A DNA stretch of 16,107 bases from Syntrophomonadaceae bacterium (GTDB lineage: Bacteria; Bacillota; Dethiobacteria; DTU022), in NCBI GenBank assembly GCA_003553305.1, contig PWEB01000016.1, positions 1-16,107 of the forward strand. Reading direction: 5' to 3'. The position numbers and the translations under genes were made by a program. Shown here one piece after another: positions 1 through 6,485 of this stretch. Every line of letters starts with the position of its first letter. Positions within the stretch are counted from its first letter, which is position 1. The notes under the pieces were generated by a model, which worked only from the letters and a program-made list of their open reading frames with translations, was not told the DNA's origin and did no database searches.

Positions 1-4
1 CAAA

Positions 5-34
5 AGGTGTAGAAAGAACCGTCCCTTAAAACCT
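5..34. repeat. Short intergenic repeat, copy 1 (degenerate)
   Basis: Shares AGGTGTA and the 12-mer GAACCGTCCCTT (16-27) with a second copy at 6371-6402, in the same orientation. Copy 2 has matching ends (GGTGT/ACACC); here the right end has drifted to AAACC. From memory, elements with a GGGACGGTTC core are frequent between genes in Clostridia and resemble the palindromic repeats mobilised by IS200-like (REP-associated) transposases. No such transposase is in this window. The two copies lie just outside the FmdE/ABC transporter cluster. Confidence 0.55.
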
Positions 35-52
35 TAATACCGTAAACAGGAG

Positions 53-81
53 TTGCCAAAAAGAAGCCGAAATGTTAAAAT
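53..81 (+). promoter_or_regulatory. Sigma-A-type promoter for the FmdE/ABC cluster
   Basis: A -35 box TTGCCA (53-58) and a -10 box TAAAAT (76-81) are separated by exactly 17 bases. Transcription would start near 88, about 40 bases before the first gene. Two TAACAC repeats (87-92 and 108-113) cover the predicted start site and the early leader, where a repressor could act. Confidence 0.55.
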
Positions 82-85
82 GAGA

Positions 86-113
86 ATAACACAATATATG
101 CTATTAGTAACAC
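86..113 (+). promoter_or_regulatory. Candidate operator: TAACAC direct repeat
   Basis: The sequences ATAACAC (86-92) and GTAACAC (107-113) are two direct repeats whose starts are 21 bases apart, about two helical turns. They lie immediately downstream of the predicted -10 box. The same heptamer in inverted form, GTGTTAC, occurs at 751-757 before the ATPase gene. GTGTTAC/GTAACAC half-sites are what I recall for NikR in Geobacter, but there they form an inverted pair, so the match is only partial. Confidence 0.25.
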
Positions 114-128
114 GCGGGAGGTTTTATG

Positions 129-734
129 ATGAGAAGTTTAGCACGTTGGGATGATGTAGTTAAGTTTCATGGGCATAGCTGTATGGGCTTAGCGACTGGT
201 TACCGGGTAGCGGAAGCCGCCCTGAAAAATCTTCAGAGCGACCGTGATATTGACGAGGAAATTATTGCGATCGTTGAAAATGATAACTGCTCTGTTGATG
301 CCATTCAATATGTAACCGGCTGCACAATGGGAAAAGGGAACTTAATCTTTTTTGATTACGGCAAACCGGTTTATTCATTTGTTAAGCGTTCAGATCAGAA
401 AGCAGTGCGCATAGTTCCCCGCGGGTTTGATGAAAACAGATTTCCTGAACTAGCCGAACTGCGGCCCAAAGTGCTTAGCGGAGAAGCAACCGCTGAAGAA
501 CAAGAACGTTTTTCAAATGCCACTGCTCAAGCACTGCAGCAATTCCTTTCCGACCCGCTGGACAAAGTGGTCGAGATCCAGGAAACCAGCCTTATAATCC
601 CGGAAAAAGCTAAAATATTCAACTCGATTATCTGCGCAGACTGCGGTGAAAAAGTAATGGAACCCCGCGCCAGGGTCAGAAATGGACAAATGGTCTGTCT
701 TCCCTGCGCAGAAGAGTATAACAGCCGAGTCTAA
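129..734 (+). CDS. FmdE family protein with C-terminal zinc ribbon
   Basis: The N-terminal two thirds belongs to the FmdE family (named after subunit E of formylmethanofuran dehydrogenase, but widespread in bacteria without that enzyme). The family signature FHGHSCMGLATGYR lies at about residues 13-26, with His14, His16 and Cys18 as likely metal or cofactor ligands. It is followed by NDNCSVDA (Cys54) and GCTMGKGN (about 64-71). The C-terminus is a zinc ribbon, CX2C-X17-CX2C (Cys169, 172, 190, 193). The protein is soluble, with no signal peptide. Two ATGs compete for GGGAGG (116-121): 126 has 4 bases of spacing and 129 has 7, so I take 129. It is the first gene of a same-strand cluster with a complete family-5 ABC importer, 89 bases before the ATPase. 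The exact function is unknown. The context suggests handling of a metal, metal complex or cofactor imported by the transporter. It should not be read as evidence for methanogenesis. Confidence 0.85.
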   Translation: MRSLARWDDVVKFHGHSCMGLATGYRVAEAALKNLQSDRDIDEEIIAIVENDNCSVDAIQYVTGCTMGKGNLIFFDYGKPVYSFVKRSDQKAVRIVPRGFDENRFPELAELRPKVLSGEATAEEQERFSNATAQALQQFLSDPLDKVVEIQETSLIIPEKAKIFNSIICADCGEKVMEPRARVRNGQMVCLPCAEEYNSRV

Positions 735-746
735 ATTTTTTACGGA

Positions 747-761
747 CATCGTGTTACGATG
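747..761. repeat. Perfect short palindrome between fmdE and ATPase genes
   Basis: CATCGT (747-752) and ACGATG (756-761) form a 6-base stem with a 3-base loop. No T-run follows it, so a simple terminator is unlikely. It contains GTGTTAC, the inverse of the GTAACAC element upstream of the first gene. A -10-like TACAAT at 776-781 follows, with only a poor -35. This may be a regulatory site or an internal promoter region, or it may be chance. Confidence 0.3.
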
Positions 762-823
762 ATGTAGTTTAGTAGTACAATATTTGTAACTAAGCCTGCG
801 CAAACACCGGGAGGTCTATGATA

Positions 824-2599
824 ATGACACAGCCTGACATATTATTTGCCCAGCCTGAAAAAAAAACGCAGAAAACTATTTTAGCAGCAAACAACCTGTC
901 TGTCTGTTACTACGGAGAAAACCGGGGCATTCATGCCCTGCATAATGTTTCCTTTCAACTACAGGAAAAAGAAACCCTGGGCATTATCGGTGAATCAGGC
1001 AGTGGCAAAACGACTCTTGCCCTGGCTTTGCTGGGCTTGATTGAAAAACCACACGCGGTTTTAGGACAAGCTCTGCTAGGCGAGGAAGACATGCTTGCTC
1101 TGCAGGAAGAGGAAAAGAAAAAATTGCGCTGGGACCGGATTGCCCTGGTCTTTCAAAACTCCCAGGAAGTGCTCAATCCTGTTTTGAGTATCGGCGAACA
1201 GGTTGAAGAACCCCTACGCCGTCACCGTGACCTGGGCGGAAAAGAACTGGATGAAGAGCTCCAAAAACTATTTAGCCTGGTCGGGCTTGATTACTTTTGG
1301 CAGGAAGCCTATCCCCACCAGTTATCAGGCGGCATGCGCCAGCGAGTATTACTGGCTATGGCCCTTTCGTGTCAACCCGAACTGCTCATCGTCGATGAGC
1401 CAAGCACCTCTTTAGATGCTATTGCCCGCAAGGAAATCCTTGACATGCTTAAAGCTTTGCAGAAAGAACTCGGTTTTTCAATGATTGTAATCTCCCACGA
1501 CCTGGCCGCCATGGAAAACCTGGTCGATCGATTAATGGTGCTATACGGTGGAGAAGTATTGGAAAGCGGACCGACCATTCCGCTGATCGAGAATCCCCTT
1601 CATCCCTATACCCGAGGTCTGATCAATTCATCAATAGAGGTCCACCCTTACAAAGATTTATGGGGCATCCCTGGGGAAGCTTCGGAAACAACCGAAATTC
1701 CGACCGCCTGTGCTTTTGCCGGACGCTGCACCCAGGAAATCGTGTTATGCCGACAGAGTAAACCTGCCTTAACGGAAACCACCGGCGAACGTGCTGTCCG
1801 TTGCCACCGCGGGGGGATCATCTCGCTCCTCCAAGCTGGCGCAGTCAGCAAAAGCTATAAAGTGGGCAAACGAAACATACATGCTTTACAGCAAACTGAC
1901 CTGAAACTGTATCACGGAGAGACAGCAGCCCTGGTTGGCACTTCTGGTTCTGGAAAATCCACCCTGGCCATGATCTTAGCCGGTTTAATCGAACCGGATC
2001 AGGGAGAGGTCATTTTTAACGGACACCCCGTTTACGACAGCAAGGAAGCCCGCCAGGAAAACGGTATCCAGCTGGTCATGCAGGACCCCTTTAGCTCGCT
2101 CAGCCACCGGCTATCTGTAGCCGAGGCTGTTGATGAACCGCTGCTCATAAACAAGCTGGGATCAACTGAGGCCCGACAGGAGAGAATAAAAGAAGCTCTG
2201 CAAGCGGTCAGCCTTCCCTTTGATCAATCTTTTCTGCAGCGCTTTTGTCATTCGCTGAGCGGTGGTCAGCGTCAGCGACTGGCCATAGCCCGGGCCCTGG
2301 TCATGCGCCCTGCCCTGTTTATTGCCGACGAGATCACCTCCATGCTGGATGTTTCCACCCAGGCCAATATAATGAGAATGCTTAAAGGGTTGCAGTACAG
2401 CCGCGGCTTTACCATGCTCTACATCACCCACGATCTGCACCTGGCCCGGAAGGTTGCTGAACGCATTATCGTCCTGCATCACGGTCAAATTGTCGAAGAA
2501 GGTTCGGCCCGGAAAGTAACCGAGCAGAGCTGCTGCTGTCACACTCACGGGCTGATGGAAGCAGGATTGCACGGTGAACATGTTCATAACGCCGGATAA
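824..2599 (+). CDS. Fused dual ABC ATPase of a peptide/nickel-type importer
   Basis: This is the energy-coupling protein of an importer of the Opp/Dpp/Nik class, with the DppD-like and DppF-like ATPases fused in one 591-residue chain, as in GsiA and YejF. Domain 1 has Walker A GESGSGKT (56-63), signature LSGGMRQR (167-174), Walker B LLIVDEP (187-193) and switch His225. Domain 2 has GTSGSGKS (372-379), LSGGQRQR (478-485), a Walker B ending in ADE (497-503) and His536. Between them is the oligopeptide-transporter C-terminal region with Cys296, 302, 309 and 327; in DppD-type proteins such cysteines can hold an iron-sulfur cluster. Domain 2 lacks this region and instead ends in a tail with CCC (570-572) and six histidines (573, 575, 577-region, 583, 586, 588), which is unusual. 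GGGAGG (809-814) lies 9 bases before ATG 824 but only 3 before ATG 818, so 824 is preferred. Both nucleotide sites look competent. The substrate is not determined by this subunit. Confidence 0.93.
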   Translation: MTQPDILFAQPEKKTQKTILAANNLSVCYYGENRGIHALHNVSFQLQEKETLGIIGESGSGKTTLALALLGLIEKPHAVLGQALLGEEDMLALQEEEKKKLRWDRIALVFQNSQEVLNPVLSIGEQVEEPLRRHRDLGGKELDEELQKLFSLVGLDYFWQEAYPHQLSGGMRQRVLLAMALSCQPELLIVDEPSTSLDAIARKEILDMLKALQKELGFSMIVISHDLAAMENLVDRLMVLYGGEVLESGPTIPLIENPLHPYTRGLINSSIEVHPYKDLWGIPGEASETTEIPTACAFAGRCTQEIVLCRQSKPALTETTGERAVRCHRGGIISLLQAGAVSKSYKVGKRNIHALQQTDLKLYHGETAALVGTSGSGKSTLAMILAGLIEPDQGEVIFNGHPVYDSKEARQENGIQLVMQDPFSSLSHRLSVAEAVDEPLLINKLGSTEARQERIKEALQAVSLPFDQSFLQRFCHSLSGGQRQRLAIARALVMRPALFIADEITSMLDVSTQANIMRMLKGLQYSRGFTMLYITHDLHLARKVAERIIVLHHGQIVEEGSARKVTEQSCCCHTHGLMEAGLHGEHVHNAG

Positions 2600-2600
2600 G

Positions 2601-2617
2601 ATCATAGCAGTTATGAT
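2601..2617. repeat. Small palindrome after the ATPase stop codon
   Basis: ATCATA (2601-2606) and TATGAT (2612-2617) form a 6-base inverted repeat with a 5-base spacer, starting one base after the ATPase stop codon. Further on, AGCT recurs three times at 6-base intervals (2629, 2635, 2641), giving overlapping AGCTTAAGCT and AGCTGCAGCT palindromes. It could be a weak hairpin that tunes downstream expression; the meaning is uncertain. Confidence 0.3.
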
Positions 2618-2676
2618 TAAAATCAAAAAGCTTAAGCTGCAGCTAAAACCCAAATTAAGGTTGGAGGTAGTTTGTT

Positions 2677-4353
2677 TTGTCATTCATCAATAAAAATACC
2701 AGACCTTTTTACAGTATCCCTCTACTTCTCTTTGTGCTTATCCTCTGCGCTGCTCTCCTGGCTTCCGGCTGCACAACCCCGGAAGAGCCGGGGGCACAAG
2801 AACAGGAACCCCCAGATGGTGAGGAGACGGAACAGCTAGAAGGTTCCGTAAAACAGGATGTAGATTTTGACGACCCGCAAATCATCAGGTTAGAAGGGCC
2901 CAACGCCGGGTTCCCTTCCCCGTTTGCTCATTACCCAAGGATGCGGGGAACAGTGATGAAATATATTTTTGATTCTCTCTTAGAAATTGATGAGGAGGAC
3001 TATATCCCCTGGCTGGCTAAAGACTGGGAAATTAGTGATAACGGTAAAGAGCACCTGGTTACCCTGCGCTCTGGGGTTAAATGGCAGGATGGTGAAGAAA
3101 TGACCGTAGAAGATGTCGTCTTTTCTTTTGAATACTACCAGGAATATCCACCAGTATTTATCGGAGAAGAGGTCATGGACCGCGATTTTTTGATCAGCAT
3201 CGAAGCTGTGGCAGACAACCAGGTCAAATTCGTTACCGCCGAGCCGAGTGGAACATTTTACGGCGAGGCCGGGATAATGCGGATTATTCCCAAGCATATC
3301 TGGAAAGATATTGAAGATCCCTATGAATTCACCGAGCCGGAAGCGGCAATGGGCTGTGGGCCTTATATCCTCACCGATTACAGCCAGGAACACAATACTT
3401 ACCGCTACGAAGCATATGAGGATTACTGGGGGCCCGACCAGGCGGTGGACGTCCTGGAGATGATCCCGGTCAGTGAAGAAGTTTTAGCCCTGGAAAGCGG
3501 TGAGATTGATCTGTCACGCATCCCGCCTGATGTTGCACCCCGTTTTGAAGAGAACCCTGAATTTAAGGTGGAAACCAGCCCGGCTTTTGCCGGTTACCTG
3601 CTCAGCTTTAACATGAATGACCACGAATTATTCGACGACAACCGCTTCCGCCAGGCTTTTACCTATGCCATCAACAAAGAAGATTTGATTGAAAAAACAG
3701 CCCGCAGAGGAGCCAAACCGGGCAGCCCGGGCATCCTTCCCGAAGATCACCGGTGGTATAATCCGCAGATCAAGCATTACGGATACGATCCGGAAAAAGC
3801 AGAAGATATCCTGAAGGAATTAGGCGTCAACGAAGAAAAAACCTTTGAACTGCTGGTCGGAGAAGGGGTAGAAGTGCGCATCGGAGAAGCCCTAAAGGAA
3901 CAGCTGGCTATAGTAGGGGTAGATTTAAACATTGTTGCCCTCGACAGACAGTCCAGAGACAGCCGGGCTTTTGACGGGGAATACGAAATAGCCCTGCTGG
4001 CTATGGGAAGCTGGGGGCTTGACGCGGACTGGCTGCGTATCCGTTATGCCTCCGGCGGAGATGAAACAGCCGGAGGAGGATCAGCAACAGCACTGCTTGG
4101 AGCCGGACAGGGTTTTAGCAGCGAGCAATTGGATCATTTGTTTGAAAAACAAAGACAGAAAACCGACCCGGATAAAAGAAAACAAATTGTTTTTGAAATC
4201 CAGGAATTGTTGGCCGAAACAACTCCCGAGATCCCTCTCTACAACGGTTTTTATTATTATGCTTACCGTCCCGATCATTACGGCGGCTGGATTTTTATGT
4301 TCGATCATCCAGTCATGGAACACGCCAAGCTGTCTTTTCTGGATAGGGAATAA
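2677..4353 (+). CDS. Family-5 solute-binding lipoprotein of the ABC importer
   Basis: This is the extracytoplasmic ligand-binding protein (SBP_bac_5 family, which binds peptides, nickel or nickel chelates, and other solutes). It starts at TTG 2677, 9 bases after GGAGG (2663-2667). A lipoprotein signal peptide ends in the lipobox LASGC, so Cys32 would be lipidated and anchor it outside the membrane. A very acidic linker (about residues 35-66, rich in Glu, Asp, Pro) precedes the binding domain. Typical family segments follow, such as WLAKDWEISDNGK, LRSGVKWQDGEEMTVEDVVFS, RIIPKHIW, and FRQAFTYAINKEDLI. The length of 558 residues is normal. It lies 77 bases after the ATPase gene and 15 before the first permease, clearly in the same unit. 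Ligand type cannot be assigned: the pocket residues of NikA- and DppA-like members vary too much to read by eye. Confidence 0.92.
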   Translation: MSFINKNTRPFYSIPLLLFVLILCAALLASGCTTPEEPGAQEQEPPDGEETEQLEGSVKQDVDFDDPQIIRLEGPNAGFPSPFAHYPRMRGTVMKYIFDSLLEIDEEDYIPWLAKDWEISDNGKEHLVTLRSGVKWQDGEEMTVEDVVFSFEYYQEYPPVFIGEEVMDRDFLISIEAVADNQVKFVTAEPSGTFYGEAGIMRIIPKHIWKDIEDPYEFTEPEAAMGCGPYILTDYSQEHNTYRYEAYEDYWGPDQAVDVLEMIPVSEEVLALESGEIDLSRIPPDVAPRFEENPEFKVETSPAFAGYLLSFNMNDHELFDDNRFRQAFTYAINKEDLIEKTARRGAKPGSPGILPEDHRWYNPQIKHYGYDPEKAEDILKELGVNEEKTFELLVGEGVEVRIGEALKEQLAIVGVDLNIVALDRQSRDSRAFDGEYEIALLAMGSWGLDADWLRIRYASGGDETAGGGSATALLGAGQGFSSEQLDHLFEKQRQKTDPDKRKQIVFEIQELLAETTPEIPLYNGFYYYAYRPDHYGGWIFMFDHPVMEHAKLSFLDRE

Positions 4354-4368
4354 CCAGCAGGTGATCTA

Positions 4369-5418
4369 TTGATATCTGAAACCTTAAAAAGAATTCCTGA
4401 ATACTTACTGGCAATCTTAATTATTATTACATTAAACTTTGCTCTGCCCCGGATGATGCCCGGAGATCCTTTTCTGCAAATCTCCGGGGCAGGCGGAGAA
4501 GTTGGCGATGCTTATACTGCAGAGCAGCGGGAATACTTCATGGCCTACTACGGCCTGGATCGCCCGGCCGGGGAACAATTTATCACCTACCTCGGTGAAC
4601 TGAGCCGGGGAGATCTGGGCTTTAGCTATTACTACAAAGAATCGGTCAGCAACATGATCCTGCGCCGTTTGCCCTGGACCCTGTTGCTGGTATCTGCAGC
4701 AACAGCAATCAGCCTGGGGGCCGGCATGGCTCTGGGCAGTTTTGCAGCCTGGCGGAGAGGGAGACGATCCGAGCGCTTAACCTACCTGATGATGGTTGTA
4801 TTCGGAGAAATTCCGGCCTTCCTGGTTGGACTTTTCCTCCTCGTTTTACTGGCCGCCGGGCTGGGCCTATTCCCGCTGGCCGGGGCAATGAGTCATTATA
4901 CCCAGTTTGATTCGTACGGGGCGCAGCTGGCAGATATCATGCACCACGCCGCCTTACCCGTTCTAACCCTTTCCTTAGCCCGCACCGGCAGCCTTTTTCT
5001 ATTGGTCCGCAACAGCCTCGGCACAATACTGACCCGCGACTACATGCGCACTGCCCGAGCCAAGGGGCTCACCGAAAGACGGATCCGCTGGCGTCACGCC
5101 ATGCGTAATGCTTTACTGCCCCTGATCACCCGCACAGCCATGCAGATGGGAGCAATGGTCGGAGGCGCAGTTTTGGTGGAAAACGTCTTTAACTACCCGG
5201 GACTGGGCCAATTGATGTATGACGCTGTATTTGTGCGGGATTATCCTTTGCTGCAGGGTATCTTTTTGGTGTTGGCCATAACTGTTCTGGCAGCTAACCT
5301 GCTGGCCGACCTTTTATACAAGAGACTTGATCCTCGCATTGCCGCCGAAGTAAAAAAACAATCCACCGGCCCCGGAATTAAACCGGTGGGAACAGGCGGC
5401 CGTAATGAGGACCTATAA
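4369..5418 (+). CDS. ABC importer inner-membrane permease, DppB/NikB type
   Basis: First of two permease subunits (BPD_transp_1 family) that form the channel for the substrate delivered by the binding protein. The N-terminus has a transmembrane helix followed by the subfamily hallmark RMMPGDPF. The EAA loop, which contacts the ATPase, lies at about residues 225-252 (YMRTARAKGLTERRI, then RHAMRNALLPLI). The last segments, NYPGLGQLMYDAVFVRDYPLLQG-like, and the terminal LDPRI are also typical. A hydrophilic tail of about 20 residues follows. The start is TTG 4369, with AGGTGATC (4359-4366) matching the end of 16S rRNA. Its stop lies within the start region of the next permease gene, so translation of the pair is probably coupled. 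Confidence 0.92.
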   Translation: MISETLKRIPEYLLAILIIITLNFALPRMMPGDPFLQISGAGGEVGDAYTAEQREYFMAYYGLDRPAGEQFITYLGELSRGDLGFSYYYKESVSNMILRRLPWTLLLVSAATAISLGAGMALGSFAAWRRGRRSERLTYLMMVVFGEIPAFLVGLFLLVLLAAGLGLFPLAGAMSHYTQFDSYGAQLADIMHHAALPVLTLSLARTGSLFLLVRNSLGTILTRDYMRTARAKGLTERRIRWRHAMRNALLPLITRTAMQMGAMVGGAVLVENVFNYPGLGQLMYDAVFVRDYPLLQGIFLVLAITVLAANLLADLLYKRLDPRIAAEVKKQSTGPGIKPVGTGGRNEDL

Positions 5419-5434
5419 GGAGCAAAGACTGATC

Positions 5435-6322
5435 ATGCAAGAAGCGCTGCTAAAACTAAAAAACTACTTGCTAAGAATATTTATTCTCGCCGGCCTACTC
5501 TGGTCCAGGCTTAGTCCTACCGGCCGGGCAGCCCTGCTTATTCTTATGCTCCTGGTATTAACAGCCCTTTTTGCACCTCTCCTAGCCTGGCATCCACCCG
5601 ATGTTTCATCTGGACCGGCCCTTACCCCGCCCGGTGACGGGCACCTGATGGGCACCGATGATTTGGGAGTTGACCTGTGGGCAATGATTGTTTTTGGCGC
5701 CCGGGTAAGTATCATTGTCGGTCTGGGCACCGCTTTACTGGCCGGCCTGGGCGGTTCTATAGCCGGAATTGCCTCTGCTTACAAGGGCGGATGGATGGAC
5801 CGGGTGATCATGCGCCTGGTCGATATCATGATTGTCCTGCCCGACCTGCCGGTAATGATTGTGCTTGCTGCCTTTTTCGGCCCGAGCCTGTCCAACATTA
5901 TCATTGTCCTGGCCCTTTTTTCCTGGTCCCGCCCGGCCCGCCTGATCAGGGCGCAAACCCTGTCCTTAAAGGAACAGCCTTACGTTAAGATGGCTGCTCA
6001 CTACGGGGGTGGTTTTTTCTATCTGCTCTTCCGCCACTTCCTACCGGAGCTGCTGCCTCTGCTCCTGGTTAACATGATCCGTTTGGCCGGCATGGCGATC
6101 ATTGCAGAAGCTTCCCTGGCTTTTTTAGGGCTGGGCGATCCAACGTCCCGCAGCTGGGGCCTGATTATCAATCATGCTGTAAATTTCAGCGGTATCTACT
6201 TTACCCCATTCTGGCAGTGGTGGCTGCTTTACCCCTGGCTGTTCCTGACCCTGCTCGTGACCTCACTCGCCCTGCTGGGTAGGGACCTGGAACGAGTTGC
6301 TGACCCGCGCCTGAGCTCTTAA
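5435..6322 (+). CDS. ABC importer inner-membrane permease, DppC/NikC type
   Basis: Second permease subunit, partner of the preceding one. The N-terminal helix is followed by the family segment HLMGTDDLGVDLWAMIVFGA, in which GTDDLG(R/V)D is characteristic. The EAA loop (about residues 182-210, YVKMAAHYGGGFFYLLFRH) is somewhat divergent but keeps the AA...G pattern. The segment IIAEASLAFLGLGDP and the C-terminal ADPRL are classic. An in-frame ATG at 5405 overlaps the upstream gene by 14 bases but has no good ribosome binding site. AAGGAG (5417-5422) precedes ATG 5435 by 12 bases, so I prefer 5435 (295 residues); 5405 (305 residues) remains possible. This is the last gene of the transporter cluster, and no terminator hairpin is evident behind it. 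Confidence 0.92.
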   Translation: MQEALLKLKNYLLRIFILAGLLWSRLSPTGRAALLILMLLVLTALFAPLLAWHPPDVSSGPALTPPGDGHLMGTDDLGVDLWAMIVFGARVSIIVGLGTALLAGLGGSIAGIASAYKGGWMDRVIMRLVDIMIVLPDLPVMIVLAAFFGPSLSNIIIVLALFSWSRPARLIRAQTLSLKEQPYVKMAAHYGGGFFYLLFRHFLPELLPLLLVNMIRLAGMAIIAEASLAFLGLGDPTSRSWGLIINHAVNFSGIYFTPFWQWWLLYPWLFLTLLVTSLALLGRDLERVADPRLSS

Positions 6323-6370
6323 ATAACTATAAGATCCGATAAACACCCTCTAAACAAACTTATTCCCCAA

Positions 6371-6402
6371 AAAGGTGTAAGAGAACCGTCCCTTGACACC
6401 TG
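6371..6402. repeat. Short intergenic repeat, copy 2
   Basis: GGTGT (6374-6378) and ACACC (6396-6400) are inverted ends around the 12-mer GAACCGTCCCTT (6383-6394), which is shared with copy 1 at 5-34. A second TGACACC follows 11 bases after the first (6394 and 6405). It lies just beyond the end of the ABC transporter cluster, in the same orientation as copy 1. A TTGACA inside it (6393-6398) has no -10 box at a usable distance, so it is probably not a promoter. Confidence 0.6.
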
Positions 6403-6436
6403 CCTGACACCCCTTCCCCAATTGCTACATTTATTA

Positions 6437-6442
6437 TATAAT
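6437..6442 (+). promoter_or_regulatory. Possible -10 box for the SLC13-type gene
   Basis: A perfect TATAAT lies in an AT-rich stretch after the repeat. At the right distance upstream there is only a weak -35 (TTCCCC, 6414-6419). If it is used, RNA would start near 6449. That fits the downstream TTG at 6486 as the true start, rather than the in-frame TTG at 6447. Confidence 0.3.
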
Positions 6443-6485
6443 AATATTGTTGTTGTTAGCAATAGTTCTTAATGGAGAGAATGTT

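Noticed and set aside
126..734. Formylmethanofuran dehydrogenase (methanogenesis) assignment
   Set aside because: Only the FmdE-family domain is present, no other subunit is nearby, and the window is bacterial in character.
2162..2683. A 173-codon - strand open frame over the end of the ATPase gene
   Set aside because: It is a shadow of the second ATPase domain, whose Walker and signature motifs are certain.
16..6394. CRISPR-like repeats from the recurring GAACCGTCCCTT element
   Set aside because: Only two copies about 6.4 kb apart, with no regular spacers and no cas genes.
6393..6442. TTGACA at 6393 with TATAAT at 6437 as a promoter
   Set aside because: The spacing is 38 bases, far too long; the TTGACA belongs to the repeat.
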